A stretch of DNA of 16,258 bases from Betaproteobacteria bacterium (GTDB taxonomy: Bacteria; Pseudomonadota; Gammaproteobacteria; Burkholderiales; Burkholderiaceae_C). The DNA is taken from assembly GCA_005882155.1 (NCBI GenBank), contig VBCQ01000122.1, positions 1 through 16,258 on the forward strand. The letters run 5' to 3'. The position numbers and the translations under genes are program-made. Positions 1 to 6,818 of this stretch are shown piece after piece. Within the stretch, counting starts at the first letter, position 1; each line of letters starts with the position of its first letter. The notes beneath the pieces were generated by a model that saw nothing but the letters and a program-made list of their open reading frames with translations, was not told the origin of the DNA and did no database searches.

Positions 1-372
1 TACTCGCTGGTCGAGCCGTTCGAATGGAGCGGCGCCCGCGTGACCGGCCTCGACGAGCTGACCGGCCTGCCCGAGTACCGCAACGGCGGGCTGCTGATCG
101 ATGCCGGCGTCATCGTCCCGCGCGACGCCGGCTTCGCGTCGCGCGAGTACGGCGTCGCCGACGAATGGGTCGTCGAATGGCGCGCGCTCACCGTGAGCCT
201 GCTCGATGAATTGACGCGCGAGGTCCGCAGCGCCCTCGGTATGTCGGCCGAGCAAATGCCGCTCGCCTGCGTTCTCGAAGGCGGCACCTGGGCGGCAGGG
301 CGACAGATCGCGAATGAACTTCGTGACGGCGCGCCGCCGGTGAAAGTGCGCAGCGACGGGACGGTGTTCTAG
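1..372 (+). CDS. DUF1688 (URC4/Urg3-like) family protein, C-terminal part
   Basis: The gene enters from the left edge in frame 1 and ends at TAG 370-372, so only the last 123 residues are visible. The segment contains GLPEYRNGGLLIDAGVIVPR and, near the end, LEGGTWAAGR, finishing in SDGTVF. From memory these are characteristic of the C-terminus of the DUF1688 family, which includes yeast URC4 and Urg3. In that family the protein is needed for the URC route of uracil breakdown, but its exact reaction is not something this sequence shows. The next gene starts 15 bases later on the same strand and they may be co-transcribed. No other URC gene is visible here; they would have to lie to the left. 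The assignment depends on recognising the motif, without a database check. Confidence 0.68.
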   Translation, partial: YSLVEPFEWSGARVTGLDELTGLPEYRNGGLLIDAGVIVPRDAGFASREYGVADEWVVEWRALTVSLLDELTREVRSALGMSAEQMPLACVLEGGTWAAGRQIANELRDGAPPVKVRSDGTVF

Positions 373-387
373 CTTGCGGAGGTCACG

Positions 388-1105
388 ATGATCGTCGAGC
401 GAATCTGGACCGCGAACGCCTACCGCAACTTCAACTACCTGATCGCCTGCCCCGAGACCGGTGAGGCGCTGGCGATCGATCCGCTGGACCATGAAAAATG
501 CCTCGCGACCGCGAAGGCGCGCGGCTGGCGGATCACGCAACTGCTCAACACGCATGAGCACCTCGACCACACGGGAGGCAACGCGGCGGTGGTCGCCGCT
601 ACCGGGGCCAAGGGTCGGCAAGCGGGTCGAGCTCGAGTGCATGGACACGCCGGGGCACACGATGTGTCATATCTGCCTGCGCTCGCACACCGATGAGCCG
701 GCGCTGTTCTCGGGCGACACGCTGTTCAACGCCGGCGCCGGCAATTGCCACAACGGCGGCGACCCGAACGAGCTCTACGCCACGTTCGAGAAGCAGCTCG
801 CGGCGCTGCCGGAGAACACGCGCATCTATCCGGGCCACGACTACATCGAGAACAACCTGAAGTTCACGTTGGCTCGCGAGCCCGACAACGCCGCAGCGCG
901 CGAGCGGCTGCCCGGGGTGACCGGCCACGACCCGGCGCGCTCAGCCGTCACGACGCTCGCCGAGGAGAAGCAGTTCAACACCTTCTTCCGCTTGAGCAGC
1001 CCGAGCCTCATCGCCGAGCTGCGCGAAAGCTTCCCCGACCTGCCCGAGCAGCCCGACGCGAAGACGGTGTTCCTGAAGCTGCGCGAGCTGCGCAACCGTT
1101 GGTGA
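388..1105 (+). pseudogene. Glyoxalase II-like metallo-beta-lactamase hydrolase, frameshifted by an internal deletion
   Basis: This reads as a hydroxyacylglutathione hydrolase-type enzyme of the metallo-beta-lactamase fold, which hydrolyses S-D-lactoylglutathione-like thioesters with two metal ions. ATG 388 follows the Shine-Dalgarno GCGGAGG. Frame 1 gives the N-terminus with the metal motif THEHLDHTGG and runs well up to ATGAK, near base 612. The protein then continues in frame 2 from VGKRVELE (base 614), with DTPGHTMCHIC, FSGDTLFNAGAGNC, YPGHDYIENNLKF and the end KTVFLKLRELRNRW. All metal-ligand motifs survive, but they are in two frames. Between ATGAK and VGKRVE, relatives usually have roughly 25 residues that are absent here, so the lesion looks like a deletion of 3n+2 bases rather than a point indel. 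In frame 1 the product would end at 696 after an unrelated tail. It may be a real pseudogene or a sequence error. Confidence 0.85.
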
Positions 1106-1114
1106 GGCCACCCG

Positions 1115-1825
1115 ATGACGGCCCCGAGGCTGCTCGCCGGCGCAAGCGGCTATTCCTTCAAGGAATGGAAGGGCATCTTCTATCCGGAGAAGATCAAGCC
1201 CGAAGACATGCTCGCGTGGTACGCCGCGCGCTTGCCGACCGTCGAGATCAACAACACCTTCTATCAGATGCCGAAGGTGCCGATGCTGCAGCACTGGGCC
1301 GACGTGACGCCCGAGAGCTTCCGCTTCGCGATCAAGGCGTCGCGGCGGATCACGCATGTTGCGCGGATCAACGCGGAAGCCGCGACCGACTCGGTCGGCT
1401 ACCTCTACAAGAGCCTCGCGGCGCTGGGCGAGAAGCGCGGCCCGGTGCTGTTCCAGTTGCCGCCGTTCCTGAAGAAGGACGTCGCGCGCCTGAGCGAGTT
1501 TCTGTACCTGCTGCCCGAGGGGCACCGCGCCGCATTCGAATTCCGCCACGACAGCTGGTTCGATGACGAGGTCTATGCGGCGCTGAAGGCGGCGAGCGCA
1601 TCGCTGTGCCTGTCCGAGCGCGAAGACAACGCGCCGCCGCCACTGGTCGAGACGGCGCCGTGGGGCTACGTGCGGCTGCGGCTCGAGACCTACTCCGATG
1701 CCGACCTCGAGCGCTGGGCCGAGCGGCTCGCGGCTACCGGCTGGCAGCAGATCTACGCCTACTTCATGCACGAGCCGACCGCGCCGGCATACGCGCAGGC
1801 GCTGCTGCGCTTCGGCGCGGCGTGA
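1115..1825 (+). CDS. DUF72 (YecE-like) family protein
   Basis: A 236-residue protein of the DUF72 family, TIM-barrel-like proteins whose biochemical role is not settled. The N-terminus shows GASGYSFKEWKGIFYPEKIK, followed by MLAWYAARLPTVEINNTFYQMP (residues about 30-51) and FRFAIKASRRITH, the usual order of conserved blocks. Later blocks FQLPPFLKKD and AAFEFRHDSWF (residues about 113-150) and a C-terminal YAYFMHEPTAPAYAQAL also fit. ATG 1115 was chosen because GTGAGG at 1102-1107 is correctly spaced and it directly precedes the conserved start. That Shine-Dalgarno overlaps the stop codon of the broken hydrolase 9 bases upstream, so the two are probably one transcript. Length is normal for the family and no key block is missing. 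Nothing here indicates a substrate. Confidence 0.9.
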   Translation: MTAPRLLAGASGYSFKEWKGIFYPEKIKPEDMLAWYAARLPTVEINNTFYQMPKVPMLQHWADVTPESFRFAIKASRRITHVARINAEAATDSVGYLYKSLAALGEKRGPVLFQLPPFLKKDVARLSEFLYLLPEGHRAAFEFRHDSWFDDEVYAALKAASASLCLSEREDNAPPPLVETAPWGYVRLRLETYSDADLERWAERLAATGWQQIYAYFMHEPTAPAYAQALLRFGAA

Positions 1826-1846
1826 GCGCGCGCGCCAATCCGCTGA

Positions 1847-1898
1847 ATGCAAGCCGAAACCCCGCTGCAAAGCGGGTCCGTCGGACGCGCGTTTGCAT
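1847..1898 (+). other. Nested inverted repeats in the DUF72-VOC intergenic region
   Basis: The outer arms ATGCAA (1847-1852) and TTGCAT (1893-1898) are complementary. Inside are CCCGCT/AGCGGG (1861-1866 with 1871-1876) closing a GCAA tetraloop, and a small GTCC-GTC-GGAC hairpin at 1876-1886 that abuts it. As RNA this could fold as a compact multi-branch structure and might act as a weak terminator for the upstream genes or as leader structure. No U-run follows, so it is not a standard intrinsic terminator. A weak promoter-like pair for the next gene, TTGCAT (1893-1898) and TAAAAC (1915-1920) 16 bases apart, overlaps its right edge. Confidence 0.3.
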
Positions 1899-1947
1899 CG
1901 GGCGGCGAGCGGGATAAAACTGCTCCGTTCATTGGAAAGGAAGCACC

Positions 1948-2427
1948 ATGGCCAAGTCAGTCAAGCCCATCCCCGACGGCTTCACCGCCGTCACGCCCTA
2001 CCTCACGATCAAGGGCGCGTCGGCTGCAATCGATTTCTACAAGACAGCCTTCGGCGCCGAAGAGGCGTACCGCCTGAAGTCACCCGACGGCAAGGTCGCG
2101 CACGCCGAGATTCACATCGGCGGCGCAGTGATCATGCTGCACGACGAGATGCCCGAGTGGAAAGCACTCAGCCCACAGACGATCGGCGACACCGCGACCA
2201 CGATCATGCTGTACGTTCGCGACCCCGACGCGGTCGTGAAGCGCGCCGTCGAAGCGGGCGCGACGCTGATCATGGAAGTGGCCGACCAGTTCTACGGCGA
2301 CCGCTGCGGCAGCATCAAAGACCCGTTCGGCCACAAGTGGACCGTCGCCAAGCACGTCGAAGACGTGCCGCCCGACGAGATTTCTCGCCGCTACGCGAAG
2401 ATGCTGGAGCAGGGGCAGAAGCCCTAG
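1948..2427 (+). CDS. VOC-fold (glyoxalase/bleomycin-resistance, PhnB-like) protein
   Basis: A 159-residue protein with the paired beta-alpha-beta-beta-beta modules of the vicinal oxygen chelate superfamily. The first module starts at VTPYLTIKGASAAIDFYKTAFG (residues 15-36) and includes AHAEIHIGGAVIMLHDE (51-67), with possible metal-ligand histidines at 52 and 56. The second holds ATTIMLYVRDPDAVVKRAVEAGA and ends with FYGDRCGSIKDPFGHKW (115-131), a typical PhnB-like signature. ATG 1948 is preceded by AAAGGAAG at a good distance. Members range from metal-dependent lyases to binding or resistance proteins, so the substrate cannot be stated. It is separated from the DUF72 gene by 122 bases and probably has its own promoter. 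Its stop lies 13 bases from the stop of the convergent esterase gene, with no visible terminator between them. Confidence 0.88.
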   Translation: MAKSVKPIPDGFTAVTPYLTIKGASAAIDFYKTAFGAEEAYRLKSPDGKVAHAEIHIGGAVIMLHDEMPEWKALSPQTIGDTATTIMLYVRDPDAVVKRAVEAGATLIMEVADQFYGDRCGSIKDPFGHKWTVAKHVEDVPPDEISRRYAKMLEQGQKP

Positions 2428-2440
2428 CGGAACGGTCTCG

Positions 2441-3484
2441 TCAGCGGACCGCGTGCAGCGTTTGCGAGAAGAAGAAACGCAGCATCGCTTCGGTCGCGTC
2501 GGGGCCCTTCGCATCGGTGTACGAGCCGCGCGCGTCGCCGCCTGACCATGCATGGCCGCCGCCGTGCACGGCCCAGTGCTCGGCCACCACGCGGCCGCTC
2601 GCATCGCGGTAGATGCGCCGCGTGTAGGCGCGGCCGTTGGCGCTGCATGCGCGCTCGAGCTCGGGCGCAACCGCACCGGCACTGGCGGCCACCGCCTGCT
2701 CGCCGTTGAGCGGATGCACCGTCGTGTCTTCGTCACCGTGGAAGACGATGGTCGGCGGCGTTGCGCTTTGCGCTGACGTCCCGCCGCCGCTCTTCATCGC
2801 GGCGAACGCCGATGGCAGATCGCTCGCTGAGCCGGCCGGCAAGCCCGAATGCACACCGACCGCGGCGAACAGGTCGGGGTACGCGTCACCGAGGATCGCG
2901 GCCATCGCGCCGCCGGCCGACAGGCCCGCAACGTACACGCGCTGCGGGTCGACGTGGTAGCGCTTCATCACCTCGCGCGTCATGCCGGCGAGCAGCGCCG
3001 GCTCGCCGCGGCCGCGCTGCTGATGGTTGTGCTTGAACCAGTTCCAGCAGCGCGACGCGTTCGCGCTCTGTGCCTGCGCGGGATAGAGAACATAGAAGCC
3101 GCGCTCGAGCGCCGCCTCGTTCATCGCGGTGCCGGCGGCGAAGTCGTCGGGGTTCTGCGTGCAGCCGTGCAGCATCACGACGAGCGGCAGCGGCCGCGCG
3201 TGGTGCCCGGGCGGCACGAAGAGCTTGTAGTCGCGCGTGCCAGCCGCTTCGGTGTGGCTGCCGCTGATGAACTGGCCGGCGAGGGGCGCGGGCGGCAGCG
3301 GCATCGCGACGGTGGTGGTGTCGACCACGCGGGCGTCGACATCGATGACCGTTGTCGTGCCGCGGGCGGTGGGAGCCGATACGCCGGCCAGCGCCGCCTG
3401 GATCGCGGCGGTCGCGCGCTGCAGTTCGCCGGCTCGCGTGAGCCGCGTCGCTTCGGCCATCAGTTGCTTGAATGAAGCGTTCAT
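2441..3484 (-). CDS. PHB-depolymerase-type alpha/beta-hydrolase esterase
   Basis: A 347-residue alpha/beta hydrolase of the poly(3-hydroxybutyrate) depolymerase/esterase family, acting on polyhydroxyalkanoates or related esters. The region around YKLFVPPG and LVVMLHGCTQNPDDF (residues 86-115) holds the oxyanion-hole HGCTQ motif. The nucleophile is Ser189 in GLSAGG. The acid is Asp253 or Asp251 in FHGDEDTTVHPLNG. The catalytic His is His311 in VHGGGHAWSGG. The first 60 residues look helical and charged rather than like a signal peptide, so an intracellular enzyme is likely. ATG at 3484 has AAAGGA just upstream. It is the second gene of a minus-strand pair, 19 bases after the ribbon-helix-helix regulator, so that regulator probably controls it. 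Whether the real substrate is stored polymer or another ester is not shown. Confidence 0.9.
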   Translation of the reverse strand: MNASFKQLMAEATRLTRAGELQRATAAIQAALAGVSAPTARGTTTVIDVDARVVDTTTVAMPLPPAPLAGQFISGSHTEAAGTRDYKLFVPPGHHARPLPLVVMLHGCTQNPDDFAAGTAMNEAALERGFYVLYPAQAQSANASRCWNWFKHNHQQRGRGEPALLAGMTREVMKRYHVDPQRVYVAGLSAGGAMAAILGDAYPDLFAAVGVHSGLPAGSASDLPSAFAAMKSGGGTSAQSATPPTIVFHGDEDTTVHPLNGEQAVAASAGAVAPELERACSANGRAYTRRIYRDASGRVVAEHWAVHGGGHAWSGGDARGSYTDAKGPDATEAMLRFFFSQTLHAVR

Positions 3485-3503
3485 CGACGTCCTTTGAATG
3501 AGG

Positions 3504-3923
3504 TCAGCGGATGCGGCCCGCGAGCGCCGCTTTGACGGCCGGGCTGGCGTGCAAAGCGCCGAGCACCGTCACCGAATCGATCGTCGACAGCGCGAGCTCG
3601 GGGCTCACGTCATGCGCGATCGATGCGAGGCCGAGCACGCGGATCTGCAGCGCTTGGCCCGACTTCTTCACCGCACGCAAATCGGCGGCGCTCAGGTGGT
3701 GGATGCCGAGCACCAGCGTCTTGCGCGCCACCGCCTGCTTCACCGCGTCGGCGTGCGTCGCGAGCTGATTGCGGATCGCTGTGCGGATCAGGTCGGTGCG
3801 GTTGGCATAGAAGCCTTCCTGCACCAGAAGATCGATCTGCCCGAGATCGACATAGCCGAGGTTGATCGTGATCTTTTCATCGAGCGGCTTGGCGGCGCTG
3901 GACAAGGCAGAGCGGGGTGGCAT
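3504..3923 (-). CDS. Ribbon-helix-helix (CopG-type) transcriptional regulator
   Basis: A 139-residue protein whose N-terminal part fits a ribbon-helix-helix DNA-binding fold: a beta-strand at KITINLGYVDLG (residues 17-28) followed by two helices through IDLLVQEGFYANRTDLIRTA (30-49). The remaining 85 residues form a mostly hydrophobic C-terminal domain that I do not recognise. It is the first gene of a two-gene minus-strand operon with the depolymerase-type esterase, so a role in controlling that enzyme is the simplest inference. The ATG at 3923 lies directly behind a promoter-like sequence and a large dyad at 3928-3965, which argues for autorepression. No convincing Shine-Dalgarno is compatible with the predicted transcription start, so the mRNA may be leaderless. 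The only in-frame alternative nearby is TTG at codon 7, which has no ribosome-binding site either. Confidence 0.82.
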   Translation of the reverse strand: MPPRSALSSAAKPLDEKITINLGYVDLGQIDLLVQEGFYANRTDLIRTAIRNQLATHADAVKQAVARKTLVLGIHHLSAADLRAVKKSGQALQIRVLGLASIAHDVSPELALSTIDSVTVLGALHASPAVKAALAGRIR

Positions 3924-3927
3924 GCCG

Positions 3928-3965
3928 CCATCCTACTACCATCCAAGTGGATGTCAAATGGATGG
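3928..3965 (-). promoter_or_regulatory. Four-half-site dyad operator overlapping the regulator promoter
   Basis: On the plus strand the half-sites are CCATCC (3928-3933), CCATCC (3939-3944), GGATGT (3949-3954) and GGATGG (3960-3965). The two on each side are 11 bases apart and both pairs share one symmetry axis at 3946.5. The inner arms form a perfect CATCCA-AG-TGGATG. Read on the minus strand, the block contains a consensus -35 TTGACA (3957 to 3952) and, 16 bases on, a -10-like TAGGAT (3935 to 3930). Only six bases separate that -10 from the regulator's ATG. Half-sites one helical turn apart are what dimers of a ribbon-helix-helix protein usually bind, so this is the likely autoregulatory operator and promoter. 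Confidence 0.7.
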
Positions 3966-3989
3966 GTTCGCGCGCAGGGGTGCTCCTTG

Positions 3990-4751
3990 TCAGAACCTCA
4001 CGCTCGCTTCACCGATGCCGTCGAAGCTCACGCGCACCTCGTCGCCGGAGCGCACCGGCACCGCGCCGGCCCAGGTCCCCGTGGTCACGATCGTGCCCGC
4101 CGTCACCGTCGCGCCATGTCGCGTCGCGTGCCTGAGCCACAGCGGCAGCAGCCACGCCGGGTCGCCGAGCGAATGCGTGCCGACGCGCTCGATCGCCGGC
4201 GCGCTGCCGATCTGCAGCACGCAGCGCTGCGCGCGCCAGTCGCGCCGCGCGTAAGGCTGCCACTCGCCAAGCACCAGCGCGGCATGCGACTGCAGGTCGG
4301 CGAGGCGCAGCAGTGCCGGCGCGTTCAAGCCTTCGACCCAGCGCGAATCGACGACCTCGATCGCGACCGTCATCGCGTCGATCAATGCATCGACAGCGTG
4401 GTGATCGAGGCGCATCGCGTCCTGCGGCGTGACGTCGGCCTTCAAGCGCAGTGCGATCTCGGGCTCGACGGCGCGCGAATGCAGCGGCCAGTCGGACATC
4501 TGCGCCGGACTCGCGAGCACACCGGCCGGCGGCAGCGGCGCATGCGTCAGCACCGCGTCGCGCGACGCGCCGCCCGACTTCCAATGGCGCGGCGGCGCGT
4601 CGCCGAACCAGCCGAGCACGCGAGCGACTTCATCTTGCACTGCATAGGCGTCGCTCGCATTCGCGAGCTCACCGGCCCACGGCGCCGACGCCAACGCCAC
4701 ATGCGCGCGCCGCGCGTCGGCCAAGGCCGCGGCGAGCGCGCGCACGCTCAA
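3990..4751 (-). CDS. 2-keto-4-pentenoate hydratase-like (FAH superfamily) protein
   Basis: About 253 residues, matching the length and block order of the MhpD-type hydratase/decarboxylase branch of the fumarylacetoacetate hydrolase superfamily. These use a divalent metal to hydrate or decarboxylate 2-oxo-enoic acids. Metal-ligand candidates are Glu96 and Glu98 in AVEPEIALRL and Glu132 and Asp135 in AIEVVDSRW. The C-terminus has LGDPAWLLPLWL, VTAGTIVTTGTW and PVRSGDEVRVSFDGIGEASV, the usual family ending. Start is uncertain: TTG at 4751 overlaps the aminotransferase stop (TTGA) and has GAAGG seven bases upstream; GTG at 4745 is the alternative. The overlap implies translational coupling with the aminotransferase. 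In this locus it might act on an oxo-acid made by its neighbours, but the substrate is not evident. Confidence 0.82.
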   Translation of the reverse strand: MSVRALAAALADARRAHVALASAPWAGELANASDAYAVQDEVARVLGWFGDAPPRHWKSGGASRDAVLTHAPLPPAGVLASPAQMSDWPLHSRAVEPEIALRLKADVTPQDAMRLDHHAVDALIDAMTVAIEVVDSRWVEGLNAPALLRLADLQSHAALVLGEWQPYARRDWRAQRCVLQIGSAPAIERVGTHSLGDPAWLLPLWLRHATRHGATVTAGTIVTTGTWAGAVPVRSGDEVRVSFDGIGEASVRF

Positions 4752-6031
4752 GACTCGACCTTCACGTTGCCGTCTTCCGTGCCGTAGGTGTCGAGCCGCT
4801 CCGAACGTCGTTGCATGCTCGCCGCGCGCAATGCGCTGCGCTGCGGATGCGCCGCGAAGAAATCCATCGCCGCGTGAACGCCGCTGCCGGCGAGCGACAC
4901 GCCGCTGAGCTTGAGTCCCATCTCGCAGCCGGCGAGCGTCGCGAGCAGCGTGAGGTCGTTGCTGTCGCCCAAGTGGCCGATGCGGAACATGCGGCCTTTG
5001 ACCTTGCCGAGCCCGGTGCCAAGCGACAAGTCGAAGCGCTCGTGGATCAGCTGGCGCACGCGGTCGGCGTCGACGCCGTCGGGCGTCTTCACGCCGGTCA
5101 GCACCGGCGAGTACAGCGCCGGGTCGGCGCACTGGATCTCGAGTCCCCATGCGCGCACCGCCGTGCGCACGCCCTCGCCCCAGCGCTGATGCCGCGCGAG
5201 CACGTTGGGCAGGCCCTCTTCGAGCAGCATGTCGAGCGACTCCGCGAGGCCGTAGAGCAGATTGGTGCTCGGCGTGTAAGGCCAGTAGCCTGACTTGTTC
5301 ATCTCGACGATCTCGTCCCAGGCCCAGAACGAGCGCGGCAACTTCGCGCTCCGGCTCGCCGCGAGCGCCTTGGTCGACAGCGCGTTGAAGCTGATGCCCG
5401 GCGGCAGCATCAAGCCCTTTTGCGAGCCGGCGATGGAGACGTCGACGCCCCACTCGTCGTGCCGATAGTCGGCCGACGCGAGCCCCGAGATCGTGTCGAC
5501 CATCAACAGCGCCGGATGCCGCGCCGCATCGATCGCACGACGCACCGCCGCGATGTCGGACGTGACCCCGGTCGACGTCTCGTTGTGCACGACGCACACC
5601 GCCTTGATCGCGTGGCTCGCATCGTCGCGCAGGCGCTGCTCGATCGCCGCAGCATCGACGCCGTGGCGCCAGCCTTCGGCACCGGGCAGCCCGATGAACT
5701 CCGGCGCGAGGCCGAGTCGCTCGGCCATCTTCTTCCACAGCGACGCGAAGTGGCCGGTCTCGAACATCAGCACCTTGTCGAGCGGGCTCAGCGTGTTGAC
5801 GAGCGCCGCCTCCCACGCCCCCGTACCCGACGCCGGATAGATCGCGACCGGATGGCGCGTCTTGAACACCTGCTGCAATCCGGCGATGACCTTCAACCCG
5901 AGCGCCGCGAACTCCGGGCCGCGGTGGTCGATGGTCGGCAGGCTGATCGCGCGCAGGATGCGGTCGGGCACCGGACTCGGGCCGGGAATCTGCAGGAAGT
6001 GGCGCCCGGACGGATGCGAATCGAGCTTCAT
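4748..6031 (-). CDS. Class-V aminotransferase (alanine/serine-glyoxylate type)
   Basis: A 427-residue pyridoxal-phosphate enzyme of the alanine-glyoxylate/serine-glyoxylate aminotransferase group. The N-terminal LQIPGPSPVPDRIL (residues 13-26) and IDHRGPEF (34-41) are the hallmark opening blocks. IYPASGTGAWEAAL (64-77) contributes cofactor phosphate binding, VHNETSTGV (148-156) and VDTISGLASADY (178-189) follow, and Lys205 in SIAGSQKGLMLPPG is the Schiff-base lysine. The end RIGHLGDSND is also typical. ATG at 6031 has a perfect AGGAGG (6036-6041) four bases upstream. It transfers an amino group, probably to or from glyoxylate or a similar small oxo-acid. Its gene leads an operon with the hydratase-like gene and is divergent from a GntR regulator, with a regulator-like site in its promoter. 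The exact amino donor is not readable from sequence. Confidence 0.9.
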   Translation of the reverse strand: MKLDSHPSGRHFLQIPGPSPVPDRILRAISLPTIDHRGPEFAALGLKVIAGLQQVFKTRHPVAIYPASGTGAWEAALVNTLSPLDKVLMFETGHFASLWKKMAERLGLAPEFIGLPGAEGWRHGVDAAAIEQRLRDDASHAIKAVCVVHNETSTGVTSDIAAVRRAIDAARHPALLMVDTISGLASADYRHDEWGVDVSIAGSQKGLMLPPGISFNALSTKALAASRSAKLPRSFWAWDEIVEMNKSGYWPYTPSTNLLYGLAESLDMLLEEGLPNVLARHQRWGEGVRTAVRAWGLEIQCADPALYSPVLTGVKTPDGVDADRVRQLIHERFDLSLGTGLGKVKGRMFRIGHLGDSNDLTLLATLAGCEMGLKLSGVSLAGSGVHAAMDFFAAHPQRSALRAASMQRRSERLDTYGTEDGNVKVES

Positions 6032-6052
6032 CGAACCTCCTGGAAGTCCGCG

Positions 6053-6081
6053 TAGTTTTGCATACAAAATACGCTTGTCAA
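6053..6081 (-). promoter_or_regulatory. Aminotransferase operon promoter with embedded GntR-type operator
   Basis: On the minus strand a consensus -35 TTGACA runs from 6081 to 6076. The -10 is weak: AAAACT at 16 bases or AAACTA at 17. Between them lies TTTTGCATACAAAA (plus strand 6056-6069), a palindrome with a single mismatched base pair and a layout like known FCD-type GntR sites (TTGTATACAA-like). A regulator bound there would block RNA polymerase. The expected transcript start leaves a short leader carrying the AGGAGG of the aminotransferase. Confidence 0.6.
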
Positions 6082-6122
6082 GCCGGTTCGCCTCTACACT
6101 CAACCTGATTCCGACTGCGCAA

Positions 6123-6133
6123 TTGCATACAAA
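6123..6133 (+). promoter_or_regulatory. Second GntR-type operator copy near the regulator start
   Basis: TTGCATACAAA here is an exact 11-base repeat of 6058-6068, in the same orientation and 65 bases away. It lies 13 bases before the GntR start codon and overlaps a possible weak -10 (TACAAA, 6128-6133). Two copies flanking a divergent control region are a common arrangement for a regulator controlling both itself and the opposite operon. Confidence 0.6.
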
Positions 6134-6146
6134 CGGGCTTCCTGCC

Positions 6147-6818
6147 ATGGCCGAGATTCTTTCCATTCCGCGCCAGGTGCTGCACCAGGAGGTCGCCGTG
6201 CGGCTGCGCCAGCGCATCGTCGAAGGCCACATCGACCCCGGCACCAAGCTCAACGAGCGCGAGCTGAGCGAGTTCCTGAAGGTGTCGCGCACACCGCTGC
6301 GCGAAGCGATCAAGATGCTCGCCGCCGAAGGCCTCGTCGCGCTGCTGCCGAACCGCGGCGCGGTCGTCGCGCAGCTCTCCGAGCAGGACGTGGCCGACAC
6401 CTTCGAGGTCATCGCGGGGCTCGAGGGCCAGGCCGGCGAGCTCGCGGCCGAGCGAATCAGCGACGCCGAGCTGGCAGAGATCCGCGCGCTGCACTACGAA
6501 ATGAAGGCCGCGTTCACGCGCCGCGACCTGCCGACCTACTACCGCATCAACGCGCAGATCCACGGCCGCATCAACGCCGCGGCGCGCAACCGCGTGCTGA
6601 CGCAGACCTGGGCCACCGTCAACGCGCGGCTGCAGGCGCTGCGCTTTCGCTCCAACTTCGTCGAGGCGAAGTGGAGGCGCGCCGTCAAGGAGCACGACAA
6701 GATGGTCGAGCTGCTGGCCGCGCACGACGGCCCCGGCATGCGTGCGCTGATGGTCACGCATCTGAACAACAAGCGCGACGCGGTGCTCGAATTGATGCAG
6801 CGAAAGGCAAAGGCGTGA
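6147..6818 (+). CDS. GntR-family transcriptional regulator, FCD subfamily
   Basis: A 223-residue regulator. Residues about 10-75 form the winged helix-turn-helix (LRQRIVEGHIDPGTKLNERE, then LSEFLKVSRTPLREAIKML and the wing GLVALLPNRGAVVAQL). Residues about 85-215 form the all-helical FCD ligand-binding domain, with candidate metal-site histidines in QIHGRINAAA and VKEHDKMVELL. FCD regulators usually respond to small carboxylic acids. ATG 6147 was chosen because it starts directly at the winged-helix domain; upstream in-frame ATGs lie inside the divergent aminotransferase gene. There is no strong Shine-Dalgarno. The gene overlaps the dehydrogenase start by four bases (GTGA), so both are one transcript. 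Two TTGCATACAAA sites in the divergent control region are its likely operators. Confidence 0.92.
   Translation: MAEILSIPRQVLHQEVAVRLRQRIVEGHIDPGTKLNERELSEFLKVSRTPLREAIKMLAAEGLVALLPNRGAVVAQLSEQDVADTFEVIAGLEGQAGELAAERISDAELAEIRALHYEMKAAFTRRDLPTYYRINAQIHGRINAAARNRVLTQTWATVNARLQALRFRSNFVEAKWRRAVKEHDKMVELLAAHDGPGMRALMVTHLNNKRDAVLELMQRKAKA

Noticed and set aside
3498..4787. A 429-codon plus-strand open frame across the regulator and hydratase-like genes
   Set aside because: It crosses two real minus-strand genes and the operator region, and its translation is Arg/His/Gln-rich without domains.
5862..6146. Extended N-terminus of the GntR regulator starting at an ATG at 5862
   Set aside because: The extension lies antisense to the aminotransferase coding region and control sites; the winged-helix domain begins right after ATG 6147.
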